This document shows, in pieces, positions 1 to 6,189 of a stretch of DNA of 7,610 nt. Made by a program: the position numbers and the translations under genes. This stretch comes from CAINVV01 sp964506325. Lineage in GTDB: Bacteria > Bacteroidota > Bacteroidia > Bacteroidales > Prolixibacteraceae. A model generated the notes under the pieces. It was not told where the DNA came from. It saw only the letters and a program-made list of their open reading frames with translations, and did not search any database. Numbering within the stretch: position 1 is the first letter of the stretch; the number at the start of each line of letters is the position of its first letter. The stretch covers positions 1 through 7,610 of the forward strand of contig CAZDLO010000144.1 of NCBI GenBank assembly GCA_964506325.1, in the 5' to 3' direction.

Positions 1-404
1 TAGTAAATATGTCGAGCATATCAGCCCATATTTCCCAGGTTGACCGCTGGACTTATAACGCATCAAAAGGAGCAGTGAACCAGATGACCAAATGTCAGGC
101 TCTTGACCTTGCAAAATATAATATCAGGGTGAACAGTGTAAGTCCCGGATGGATATGGACCAGGGAAGTGGAAAAGGCTTCGATGATGGACGGAGGTGGC
201 AGAAGCAAATGGGAACCCATCTGGGGCAAATATCACATGCTGCGCCGTTGTGGCGAAGCTGTAGAATGTGCCGGCCCAACCTTATTCCTGCTTAGTGATG
301 ATGCATCCTTTATTACAGGAACCGACCTGCCGATTGATGGTGGATACCTGGGAATGGGACCGGAGGGTATTGGGGAAACTACTGTGGTTGCAGGCTCACT
401 TTAA
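1..404 (+). CDS. Short-chain dehydrogenase/reductase (SDR), C-terminal part, 5' end outside window
   Basis: NAD(P)-dependent oxidoreductase of the classical SDR superfamily. The open frame continues to the left edge (codons from base 3 read V-N-M-S-S-I-S), which matches the conserved beta5 strand ending in the catalytic Ser, so the ATG at base 9 is internal and the Rossmann half lies upstream. The catalytic pair Y-N-A-S-K is at bases 54-68, followed by the I-R-V-N-S-V-S-P-G segment and the C-terminal G-T-D-L-P-I-D-G-G-Y motif. A long loop after the S-P-G segment (W-I-W-T-R-E-V-E-K) and a Gly-rich tail after the D-G-G motif are less usual. The substrate cannot be read from the sequence. Next to a lactonase-type hydrolase and a sugar transporter, a sugar (aldose) or sugar-acid dehydrogenase is likely, by inference. 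It heads the visible plus-strand cluster, 53 bp before the cupin gene. Confidence 0.9.
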   Translation, partial: VNMSSISAHISQVDRWTYNASKGAVNQMTKCQALDLAKYNIRVNSVSPGWIWTREVEKASMMDGGGRSKWEPIWGKYHMLRRCGEAVECAGPTLFLLSDDASFITGTDLPIDGGYLGMGPEGIGETTVVAGSL

Positions 405-412
405 AGAGCCTG
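391..412 (+). terminator. Stem-loop across the SDR stop codon (possible weak terminator or processing site)
   Basis: CAGGCTC (391-397) and GAGCCTG (406-412) form a perfect 7-bp inverted repeat around an 8-base loop that contains the TAA stop of the SDR. A broken T-rich stretch (418-430) follows after five bases. The stem is GC-rich, but the U-tract is interrupted and offset, so this may be a partial terminator, an mRNA-processing hairpin, or chance. Confidence 0.35.
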
Positions 413-457
413 AGGCCATATTTTCATTTTAAATTGAGATTAGTTAAAAAGGGTATT

Positions 458-961
458 ATGCAGGAAGTAATTATTAAAGATTTAAAAATCGAAAATTTTC
501 ACATATATGGGTATTTTTCTGATATGTATGATCCGAAAACACCTAAATTGGGTTGTGAACCGATTGAATTTTTCAGGGATATGACCCAATTATTTCTTGG
601 GAACACGTCATTGGCATCTTTTTCAGTTTGCAGAGTCATGAAAAGGCCGATGATTGTCGATGTAACCGAATCACACGGCAATTGTGGCGAGGGAATATTA
701 CCATTGAATGGAGATATCCTTATTCATGTAGGAATTGCTACATCTGTTGGTGAAGCTCCGGTTGAAGAATTTGAAATTTTCAGGGTCCCTGAAGGTACAT
801 TTGTTGCTCTTCGACCTGGAGTATGGCATCATGCTCCGTTTGCATATGGTTGTGACAGTGTAAATGTCCTGATCGTTCTTCCTGAAAGGACCTATGCCAA
901 TGACTGCAGTGTATATAATATTCCCGAAGAAAAGCATCTGCATATTAAGATGGAAAGTTAA
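458..961 (+). CDS. AllA-like cupin (ureidoglycolate lyase family)
   Basis: A 167-residue cupin-fold protein resembling the ureidoglycolate lyase (AllA) family. Visible family features are an E-S-H segment near residues 71-73, a P-L-N segment near 82-84, then F-V-A-L-R-P-G-V-W-H-H-A-P near 115-127, where the G-V-W-H-H motif is the hallmark, and a final beta strand V-L-I-V-L-P-E-R near 137-144. AllA itself releases urea from ureidoglycolate, but no purine or allantoin genes are visible here. The protein sits 11 bp before a lactonase-type amidohydrolase in a sugar-acid cluster, so a role on an alpha-hydroxy or alpha-keto acid intermediate is more plausible, by inference. The start is placed at ATG 458. 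A TTG at 434 would add eight residues (M-R-L-V-K-K-G-I) that do not look like part of the domain. Confidence 0.78.
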   Translation: MQEVIIKDLKIENFHIYGYFSDMYDPKTPKLGCEPIEFFRDMTQLFLGNTSLASFSVCRVMKRPMIVDVTESHGNCGEGILPLNGDILIHVGIATSVGEAPVEEFEIFRVPEGTFVALRPGVWHHAPFAYGCDSVNVLIVLPERTYANDCSVYNIPEEKHLHIKMES

Positions 962-972
962 GTGATAATATT

Positions 973-1824
973 ATGATCAAATTTCCAATAATAGATGCTC
1001 ATGTTCATGTCTGGGATATAAAAAAACTTCATTACCCCTGGCTCGATAATGTCCCTGTCCTTAACCGGACCTTTTTAATGGATGATTATAACAAAGCCTG
1101 CGGCGGGATTGATGTGGAAAGCATTGTTTTTGTCCAGTGCGAATGTGATCCAGGCCAGTACCGGCAGGAGGTTGAATGGGTCACAAAACTTGCCGAAACC
1201 GATAAAAGGATCAAAGGCATCGTTTCATGGGCTCCCCTCGAAAATGGTGAAGAAGTTCGCAATGAACTGGAGGCCCTTTCAAAAAACAAATTGGTGAAAG
1301 GGATCCGGCGGATTATTCAGTTTGAATCCGATCTGGATTTTTGCCTGCTGCCTGGTTTTATCAAAGGAGTAAAAATGCTTGGCGAATACGGTTTCACCTT
1401 TGATATCTGTATTTCTTATATCCATAACAAGAATACCCTGAAGTTTGTCGAACAATGCCAGGAAATACCAATGATCCTTGATCACATCGGGAAACCGGAT
1501 ATTAAAAACAGGCAGTTGCATCCATGGAAGGAAGAAATCAAGGAATTATCGCAGTTCGGAAATGTCTGCTGCAAGGTTTCCAGTCTGGCCACTGAGGCAG
1601 ATCATGAAAACTGGACGATTGATGATATCAGGCCTTACGCTGATCATATTTTTGAGTGTTTCGGATTTGAAAGGACAATTTTTGCAGGCGACTGGCCTGT
1701 GTCGACTCTTGCGGCAGATTTCCCGGTTTGTGTCAACACAATTCTGGAACTGGTTAAAGGATGTTCGGAAGCTGATCTGAAAAAGCTGTTCCATGACAAC
1801 GCAGTAAAATTCTATAAACTATGA
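973..1824 (+). CDS. Amidohydrolase-2 family hydrolase (L-fuconolactonase-like)
   Basis: A 283-residue metal-dependent hydrolase of the amidohydrolase-2 / COG3618 type, a TIM barrel; L-fuconolactonase is the best known member. It opens with the metal-binding motif I-D-A-H-V-H-V-W-D (D8, H10, H12). Later landmarks are the K-G-I-R-R segment (109-113), the L-D-H-I-G-K-P-D-I motif (D170, H171), F-A-G-D-W-P with the catalytic-type Asp240, and the terminal F-H-D-N-A-V-K-F-Y motif (273-281). Length is normal for the family and there is no signal peptide, so it is cytoplasmic. In this family the usual job in sugar clusters is hydrolysis of an aldonolactone to the free sugar acid; other members act on dicarboxylate lactones. 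Its stop overlaps the next ATG (ATGA), so it is probably translationally coupled to the LarA-like gene, which could use the acid it produces. Confidence 0.88.
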   Translation: MIKFPIIDAHVHVWDIKKLHYPWLDNVPVLNRTFLMDDYNKACGGIDVESIVFVQCECDPGQYRQEVEWVTKLAETDKRIKGIVSWAPLENGEEVRNELEALSKNKLVKGIRRIIQFESDLDFCLLPGFIKGVKMLGEYGFTFDICISYIHNKNTLKFVEQCQEIPMILDHIGKPDIKNRQLHPWKEEIKELSQFGNVCCKVSSLATEADHENWTIDDIRPYADHIFECFGFERTIFAGDWPVSTLAADFPVCVNTILELVKGCSEADLKKLFHDNAVKFYKL

Positions 1825-3122
1825 TCTACTTTGGCGAAGGAAATCCGGGTTTGTTGATCGATAAGAACCACATTTCAGAATTGCTGGATTCAATGCTGAA
1901 CAAGATGGGGAGGCTTGACAGGGTACTAATCCTTCCTCCTGATATTACCCGCATGTATTCCTATGCCGGAGAAATCACCTGCATGCTTTACGGAAAACTG
2001 AAAAACACAAGCTTTATTGAAATAATGCCTACTCTGGGTACACATGTACCCCTGACAAATGAAGAAATGGATACCATGTACCCGGGCATTCCTCATGAGA
2101 TATTCAAAAAGCATGACTGGAAGAATGACATAGTCAGGCTGGGCACAATCTCTTCCGGAACCATGAAGGAACTTACAGACGGACTGGTTGATTTCCCCCT
2201 GCATTGCGAAATAAACAGAACAATTACTGAAGGCCGCTGGAATCAGATCATCAGTGTTGGTCAGCTGGTTCCACACGAACTGGTCGGAATTGCCAACTAC
2301 AATAAAAACCTGTTTATCGGCGTAGGTGGAATTGATATAATCGGCAAAACCCATTTTATCGGTGCTATGTACGGACTTGAAAACATGATGGGCCATGTCA
2401 GCTCCCCGGTAAGAAAAGTACTGGATTACATGAGCGACCATTTTACATCCCGTTTGCCGGTTTCATATATACTGACTATCAGGGGTATTGACGAAAAAGA
2501 ACAGATGGTAACAAGGGGAATATTTGCCGGAAACGACGTGCAATGTTATGTTGAGGGGGCAGCTCTTTGCCAGCAGGTGAATATTAAGCTTCTCGATAAG
2601 GAGTACCGGAAAGTCATCGCCTACCTCGATCCTGAGGAATTCAAATCCACATGGGTTGGCAATAAGGCAATTTACAGGACCAGGATGGCTGTAGCGGACG
2701 GGGGGGAACTTATTATTCTCTGTCCGGGTATCAGCTCATTTGGCGAGGACCGGTCCAACGATAGCATCATCAGGAAGTACGGGTATCAGAGCTTCGAAAA
2801 ATTGTTAGAGGCATTCAAAAGTGAGGGTGATTTTGATATATTTCTTGCGCCCCTTTCTCACCTTCTGATCAGCTCACCTGAAGGGCGATTCAGGATAACT
2901 TACGGAATTAAGAATATTACAGGAATAGAGATGGAGTCTGTTTTTTGCAATCACGCTCCCTATGATGAACTAATAAAAAGATATGATCCTTTCAGCTTAA
3001 AAGAGGGAGTAAACATCCTGCCAGATGGGGAAGAAGTATATTATGTACCGAAACCTGCACAGGGACTTTGGGCCGAAAAAAATAAATTCAGAAAAAATGA
3101 AAAAAATGGACGTAAGATTTGA
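1821..3122 (+). CDS. LarA-like nickel-pincer racemase/epimerase family protein (DUF2088)
   Basis: A 433-residue homologue of lactate racemase LarA. Family landmarks are the P-D-I-T-R segment (D41, T43, R44), equivalent to the D-K-T-R motif of LarA; T-L-G-T-H-V-P with H75, equivalent to His108; and then P-H-E-L-V-G (H152), K162 and H178. The H152 to K162 distance (10) and the K162 to H178 distance (16) equal the spacing I recall for L. plantarum LarA His174, Lys184 (covalent cofactor attachment) and His200 (nickel ligand). This argues for a functional nickel-pincer nucleotide site. LarA enzymes invert a 2-hydroxyacid centre by hydride transfer. With a lactonase upstream and a sugar transporter downstream, the substrate is more likely an aldonate than lactate, by inference. 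The maturation genes larB, larC and larE are not in the window. The gene overlaps its upstream neighbour by 4 bp and the VOC gene by 26 bp. The C-terminus is a Lys/Asn-rich tail. Confidence 0.85.
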   Translation: MIYFGEGNPGLLIDKNHISELLDSMLNKMGRLDRVLILPPDITRMYSYAGEITCMLYGKLKNTSFIEIMPTLGTHVPLTNEEMDTMYPGIPHEIFKKHDWKNDIVRLGTISSGTMKELTDGLVDFPLHCEINRTITEGRWNQIISVGQLVPHELVGIANYNKNLFIGVGGIDIIGKTHFIGAMYGLENMMGHVSSPVRKVLDYMSDHFTSRLPVSYILTIRGIDEKEQMVTRGIFAGNDVQCYVEGAALCQQVNIKLLDKEYRKVIAYLDPEEFKSTWVGNKAIYRTRMAVADGGELIILCPGISSFGEDRSNDSIIRKYGYQSFEKLLEAFKSEGDFDIFLAPLSHLLISSPEGRFRITYGIKNITGIEMESVFCNHAPYDELIKRYDPFSLKEGVNILPDGEEVYYVPKPAQGLWAEKNKFRKNEKNGRKI

Positions 3123-3552
3123 ACATGTTGCATTGAGTGTCTCTGATTTGGAGAGATCTATTGACTTTTACTGTATGAACTTCGGGTTTGAATTAATGCG
3201 AACCATGCAGGGGAGTGAGTTATTAGGCAAGATTGTCGGAATGCCCGGTTGCCAGGTTCGCATTGCGCATTTGAAATGCGGCAGCAATGCGCTTGAGTTG
3301 TTTGAATACAAGGTACCGGAAGGAAAGCTGATACCTGACGACCGTATCCAGGCTGATAAAGGTTTCAGTCATATCGGATTCCGTTCTGATAATGTGAGGC
3401 AGGAATATGAAAAACTTAAAAAGCAGGGAGTGCGTTTTATCAGCGAACCGGTTGAATTCAGAAAGGACGTATGGATTGTTTATTTCCATGGTCCGGATGG
3501 CGAGGTTTGTGAGTTACGTGAATCCGAAAAACGGATGATAGATGTATGGTAA
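3097..3552 (+). CDS. VOC-superfamily (glyoxalase/dioxygenase-fold) protein
   Basis: A 151-residue vicinal-oxygen-chelate protein made of two beta-alpha-beta-beta-beta modules. The first module starts F-E-H-V-A-L-S-V-S-D-L-E-R-S-I-D-F-Y (H10). The metal ligands expected for the fold are present: H10, E67 in A-L-E-L-F-E-Y, H92 in F-S-H-I-G-F, and E139 in V-C-E-L-R-E after the F-H-G-P-D-G motif. The family covers glyoxalase I, methylmalonyl-CoA epimerase, dioxygenases and lyases, and the exact reaction cannot be assigned. ATG 3097 is chosen because the fold begins a few residues later; ATG 3106 is equally possible, and earlier starts would only add a tail inside the LarA-like gene. The start lies in A-rich sequence with no Shine-Dalgarno, and the 26-bp overlap suggests coupled translation. 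The last 28 codons and the following spacer recur near 5001-5145. Confidence 0.87.
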   Translation: MKKMDVRFEHVALSVSDLERSIDFYCMNFGFELMRTMQGSELLGKIVGMPGCQVRIAHLKCGSNALELFEYKVPEGKLIPDDRIQADKGFSHIGFRSDNVRQEYEKLKKQGVRFISEPVEFRKDVWIVYFHGPDGEVCELRESEKRMIDVW

Positions 3553-3610
3553 AGGAGATCAATTAATTGCCTTATAATGAAGTTGAAATATTTAAATAAA
3601 TCCTGTTTCA
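3466..3610 (+). repeat. Direct repeat copy 1: VOC gene tail plus downstream spacer
   Basis: This stretch aligns without gaps to 5001-5145 at a constant offset of 1535. By hand count 126 of 145 positions match (about 87%). It holds the last 28 codons and stop of the intact VOC gene, then 58 bp of spacer containing an AAAGGAG run (3551-3557). Identity is similar in the coding part (78 of 87) and the spacer, and it stops abruptly at 3610, where SDR coding sequence begins. The right edge is therefore a recombination junction. Weaker similarity with small gaps may extend about 15-20 bp further upstream. Confidence 0.92.
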
Positions 3611-3898
3611 GGTGCTAACTATTCAGCATCAAAGGGCGGTATTATCACACTTACCAAGTGTTTTGCATTAGACGGTGGTAGTCACGGAGTTAATACTAAT
3701 GTAATTTGTCCTGGTTTGATTGATACTGAGATGGCGCGACAACTTGGCTTTACCAGCGATCATACATCTGATATTCCGTTAGGGAGGCTTGGGACACCAG
3801 AAGAAGTGGCAAATATCGTTATATTCCTGGCTTCACCCTTAGCGGATTACATAAATGGCCAGACAATAAGTGTGAATGGCGGTCAGACAATGAGATAA
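3596..3898 (+). pseudogene. Decapitated short-chain dehydrogenase remnant (C-terminal ~95 residues)
   Basis: From 3611 the frame reads as a clean SDR C-terminal half: Y-S-A-S-K catalytic motif, then C-P-G-L-I-D-T-E, P-L-G-R-L-G-T-P-E-E-V-A, F-L-A-S-P, and the ending I-N-G-Q-T-I-S-V-N-G-G. The whole nucleotide-binding half (about 145-150 residues) is missing. A stop sits at 3593-3595 in this frame, and no ATG precedes the catalytic motif. The usual I-R-V-N segment has become V-N-T-N, a further sign of decay. The SDR sequence begins exactly where the VOC/spacer repeat ends, so it was cut by the rearrangement. It is not a recent copy of the SDR at the left edge. A short C-terminal peptide could start at TTG 3716 but would not be an active SDR. 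Confidence 0.88.
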
Positions 3899-3932
3899 AC
3901 AAATCTAATAAAATACTAAAAACGTATAAAAA

Positions 3933-4973
3933 ATGAAAGACAAGAACTGGAAAGATAAGATATCGAATCCCCATCAGTTAGGGGGGATAGAACTTTCGGT
4001 GCTGGATGACGGTACAGCCCGTGGCTGCCGCATAGCGTGGTTCAATACCGGCAGTGGACTGCGGTTTAAAGTGGTCATCGACCGTGCGATGGATATAGCC
4101 GATGCCTTTTACAACCAAAACAGCCTGGCATGGATCAGCCATCTGGGAGTTACTACTCCCAATCCATGTGCCACATCAGGTTTGGATTGGCTGAACAGTT
4201 TTGGAGGCGGGTTGATGACCACCTGTGGACTTACACACATCGGAAACCCGGAAAAAGATGAAAATGGCGAATGCGGTCTTCACGACAGGATCTCGAACAT
4301 CCCTGCATCGATTGAATCCATCATCCAGCCGGACCTGCGGGATGATGAACCTCAGATGAGCATTACGGGCCGTGTGCTTCATTCAACAGCTGTCACAGGA
4401 CCTCACCTCGAATTGAAGAGAACTATTTCAGTCAGGCTGGGTTCTCCAAAGATCACTATAAGCGATACGGTAACCAACCTGGGGAATACTCCGGCACCGC
4501 ACATGCTCCTGTACCACTTCAACTTCGGTTATCCGTTGGTGGACGAAGGCACGGATATCATTTGGGAAGGTTCATGGCAATCGCGGGGCGGGGCGGGCAA
4601 CGATTTTATATTCAACGAAAAGAATTACCCTAATTTAAAAAAATGCCTTCCGCCCATCAAAGAACACCTGGGTTCCGGTGAGTCTGTAGGATATATAGAT
4701 CTTGAGGCTGACCCGTCAGGGATGTGCGAAGGAGGGCTCCGTAACCATCAGCTGGGACTGGAGGTAAAGCTCCGCTTCCCCAAAAAGCAACTGCCGTGGT
4801 TGATAAACTGGCAGCATTTTGGCAAAAATGAATACATGGTGGGTATCGAACCTGCCACACATACCCTGCTTGGAAGGGGAGCAGCGCAAAAAAACGGGAC
4901 AATTATCCTATTGCAGCCCGGTGAAAGGAAAATTTATAACCTGGAATTCGAAGTCATCGCGAAACCTGAATGA
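3933..4973 (+). CDS. DUF4432 aldose-1-epimerase-like protein
   Basis: A 346-residue protein of the galactose-mutarotase-like beta-sandwich superfamily, DUF4432 branch. Visible landmarks are F-K-V-V-I-D-R-A-M-D-I (45-55), the Gly-rich F-G-G-G-L-M-T-T-C-G-L (90-100), G-L-H-D-R-I-S-N with His117, L-L-Y-H-F-N-F-G-Y-P with His195, M-V-G-I-E-P-A-T-H with Glu306, and L-Q-P-G-E (327-331). The pattern of two His plus a late Glu resembles mutarotase active sites, so anomer interconversion of a free sugar or sugar derivative is the likely role; the substrate is unknown. There is no signal peptide. The A-rich leader has no Shine-Dalgarno. By eye the gene is richer in GC than the transporter and regulator genes. 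It is the only intact gene between the two copies of the direct repeat, so it may have arrived or been rearranged as part of that segment. Confidence 0.87.
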   Translation: MKDKNWKDKISNPHQLGGIELSVLDDGTARGCRIAWFNTGSGLRFKVVIDRAMDIADAFYNQNSLAWISHLGVTTPNPCATSGLDWLNSFGGGLMTTCGLTHIGNPEKDENGECGLHDRISNIPASIESIIQPDLRDDEPQMSITGRVLHSTAVTGPHLELKRTISVRLGSPKITISDTVTNLGNTPAPHMLLYHFNFGYPLVDEGTDIIWEGSWQSRGGAGNDFIFNEKNYPNLKKCLPPIKEHLGSGESVGYIDLEADPSGMCEGGLRNHQLGLEVKLRFPKKQLPWLINWQHFGKNEYMVGIEPATHTLLGRGAAQKNGTIILLQPGERKIYNLEFEVIAKPE

Positions 4974-4997
4974 AATGACCAATTAAACCGTTGGAAT

Positions 4998-5087
4998 ATG
5001 GACATATGGATAGTATATTTCCATGGTCCGGATGGTGAGGTTTGTGAATTACGTGAAGCCGAAAAACGGCTGATAGATAAATGGTAA
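4998..5087 (+). pseudogene. Second VOC gene, only the last 28 codons left
   Basis: After the DUF4432 stop, an in-frame stretch beginning M-D-I-W-I-V-Y-F-H-G-P-D-G-E-V-C-E-L-R-E and ending at TAA 5085-5087 matches the C-terminus of the intact VOC protein at 24 of 28 residues. Nucleotide changes include four synonymous and four amino-acid-changing codons (V/I, S/A, M/L, V/K), as in a tail that diverged while still part of a working gene. The rest of the VOC gene is absent. The ATG at 4998 is probably fortuitous. It may be a fragment of a related VOC gene that once preceded the transporter. Confidence 0.88.
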
Positions 5088-5145
5088 ATGAGATCAATTA
5101 ATTACCTGATAATGATGTTGAATTATTGCAATAAATTCTGATACA
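5001..5145 (+). repeat. Direct repeat copy 2: VOC tail plus spacer, ending at the transporter ATG
   Basis: This is the partner of 3466-3610, gap-free at offset 1535. It ends on the base before the RhaT-like ATG at 5146. The 58-bp VOC-to-transporter spacer is therefore present in full in both copies, but only here does it lead into the transporter. This suggests that the original gene order was VOC followed directly by the transporter. Confidence 0.92.
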
Positions 5146-6180
5146 ATGAATAATTTTCTTATTGGTTTTCTTCTGATGCTTCTCGGAGGTTCCCTTTTGG
5201 GTATGTTTTCGTTTCCGTTAAAATATAATAAGAAGTGGGCATGGGAAAATACCTGGGCAGGAGGCTCCCTCATGGCTCTTTTGCTGGTGCCATGGCCACT
5301 TGCTTTCCTAACCATCCCTTCTATTGGCGAGGTCTATAGAAATGTTCCTGTTTCAGCGATCGTTTTAGCCCTGCTTTTTGGCACGACTTGGGGAATAGGA
5401 GGAATATTCTATGGAAAAGGACTCGATGCAATTGGGTTTTCCATCGGATTAGCCCTTATGATGGGTATAGTGGCTATAGGAGGTTCTGTCATCCCCCTGG
5501 CAATGGATTATCCTGAAAAATTAATAGAATTACCAGGCTTGGTGCTCCTTGCAGGGATTCTTGTAATGATTTCCGGCCTGTATATTTGTGCCTGGGCCGG
5601 ATTGTTAAAAGACAAAGATCAGAATACCGGGATTGAAAAAACGGGTGAAGGTGTAAAGAAAACTTCCTTTAAAACAGGAGTTTTGATATGCATTTTTGCC
5701 GGTATACTTTCATCGACCATGAACTTTGGAATGATATATGGGAAAGGTATTTCAGTTGAGGCTTTAAAATTGGGCGCTAATCCCGCCAATGCTGGAAACG
5801 CAGCGATGGCCCTGGTGTTTACCTCAAATTTCCTGGTTAATGTTCTGTACAGCCTTTATCTTCTGATTAAAAATAAAACCTATAAAAATTATGCGCTTAA
5901 AGGGACATTTTCCTACTGGATCATGGTTGCATTTATGGGTGCTATGTGGTCGGGCTCGGTTGCGATTTATGGAGCAGGAACATCCATGGCCGGTGAATTG
6001 GGGGCATATCTTGGATTCCCCGTTTTAATGATTTCGGGGATCATCGCCGGAAATATTTTTGGAGTTTTAACCGGAGAGTGGGCAGGTGTAGGAGCCAAAC
6101 CAAAAAAAATTATGGTTTCAGGAATTTCAGTTTTGGCTTTAGCGATAATTATTCTTGGATTATCAATGAATCTTGTATGA
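5146..6180 (+). CDS. rhaT: RhaT-family sugar/proton symporter
   Basis: A 344-residue integral membrane protein, the same length as the E. coli L-rhamnose/proton symporter RhaT, and similar in pattern: a first helix rich in small residues, then K-Y-N-K-K-W-A-W-E-N-T-W-A-G-G (26-40, compare K-K-W-S-W-E in RhaT), F-G-T-T-W-G-I-G-G-I-F-Y-G (78-90), and a late E-W-A-G-V-G segment (311-316). About ten hydrophobic helices can be read, near residues 4-24, 38-58, 70-90, 97-119, 130-152, 177-197, 216-241, 258-277, 284-306 and 323-342, with a charged loop at 154-176. It acts in the inner membrane. Similarity to RhaT is at family level, so the substrate could be rhamnose, another deoxyhexose or a sugar acid. 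It follows the VOC remnant by 58 bp and converges on the regulator with 9 bp between stops. Confidence 0.88.
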   Translation: MNNFLIGFLLMLLGGSLLGMFSFPLKYNKKWAWENTWAGGSLMALLLVPWPLAFLTIPSIGEVYRNVPVSAIVLALLFGTTWGIGGIFYGKGLDAIGFSIGLALMMGIVAIGGSVIPLAMDYPEKLIELPGLVLLAGILVMISGLYICAWAGLLKDKDQNTGIEKTGEGVKKTSFKTGVLICIFAGILSSTMNFGMIYGKGISVEALKLGANPANAGNAAMALVFTSNFLVNVLYSLYLLIKNKTYKNYALKGTFSYWIMVAFMGAMWSGSVAIYGAGTSMAGELGAYLGFPVLMISGIIAGNIFGVLTGEWAGVGAKPKKIMVSGISVLALAIIILGLSMNLV

Positions 6181-6189
6181 TCCAGGAAC

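Noticed and set aside
434..457. TTG 434 as start of the AllA-like gene
   Set aside because: It adds only a short basic stretch outside the domain, while ATG 458 starts right at the conserved N-terminal region.
1926..2441. 171-codon open frame on the minus strand
   Set aside because: It lies entirely within the LarA-like gene, whose protein is well conserved in motif spacing. The antisense product shows no recognisable domain and is rich in Cys, His and Phe, as shadows often are.
3076..3108. A-runs in the LarA-like/VOC overlap as a programmed frameshift that would fuse the two proteins
   Set aside because: The VOC frame is +1 relative to the LarA-like frame, whereas slippage on A-runs normally gives -1. 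Both proteins are complete domains with their own plausible start and stop. Simple coupled translation explains the overlap.
1821..3122. Naming the LarA-like protein lactate racemase (larA)
   Set aside because: The catalytic residues fit the family, but the neighbours point to sugar acids, and other members of this family act on other 2-hydroxyacids. Only a family-level call is justified.
3577..3618. 13-codon ORF after an AAAGGAG run in the VOC spacer (leader peptide idea)
   Set aside because: The second spacer copy has a different length and sequence in this frame, the ORF runs across the recombination junction, and the Shine-Dalgarno-like run is not kept in copy 2.
3596..3898. SDR remnant as a duplicate of the SDR at the left edge
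   Set aside because: Outside the shared Y-x-A-S-K and P-G family motifs the two differ at most positions in protein and DNA, so they are distinct SDRs, not recent copies.
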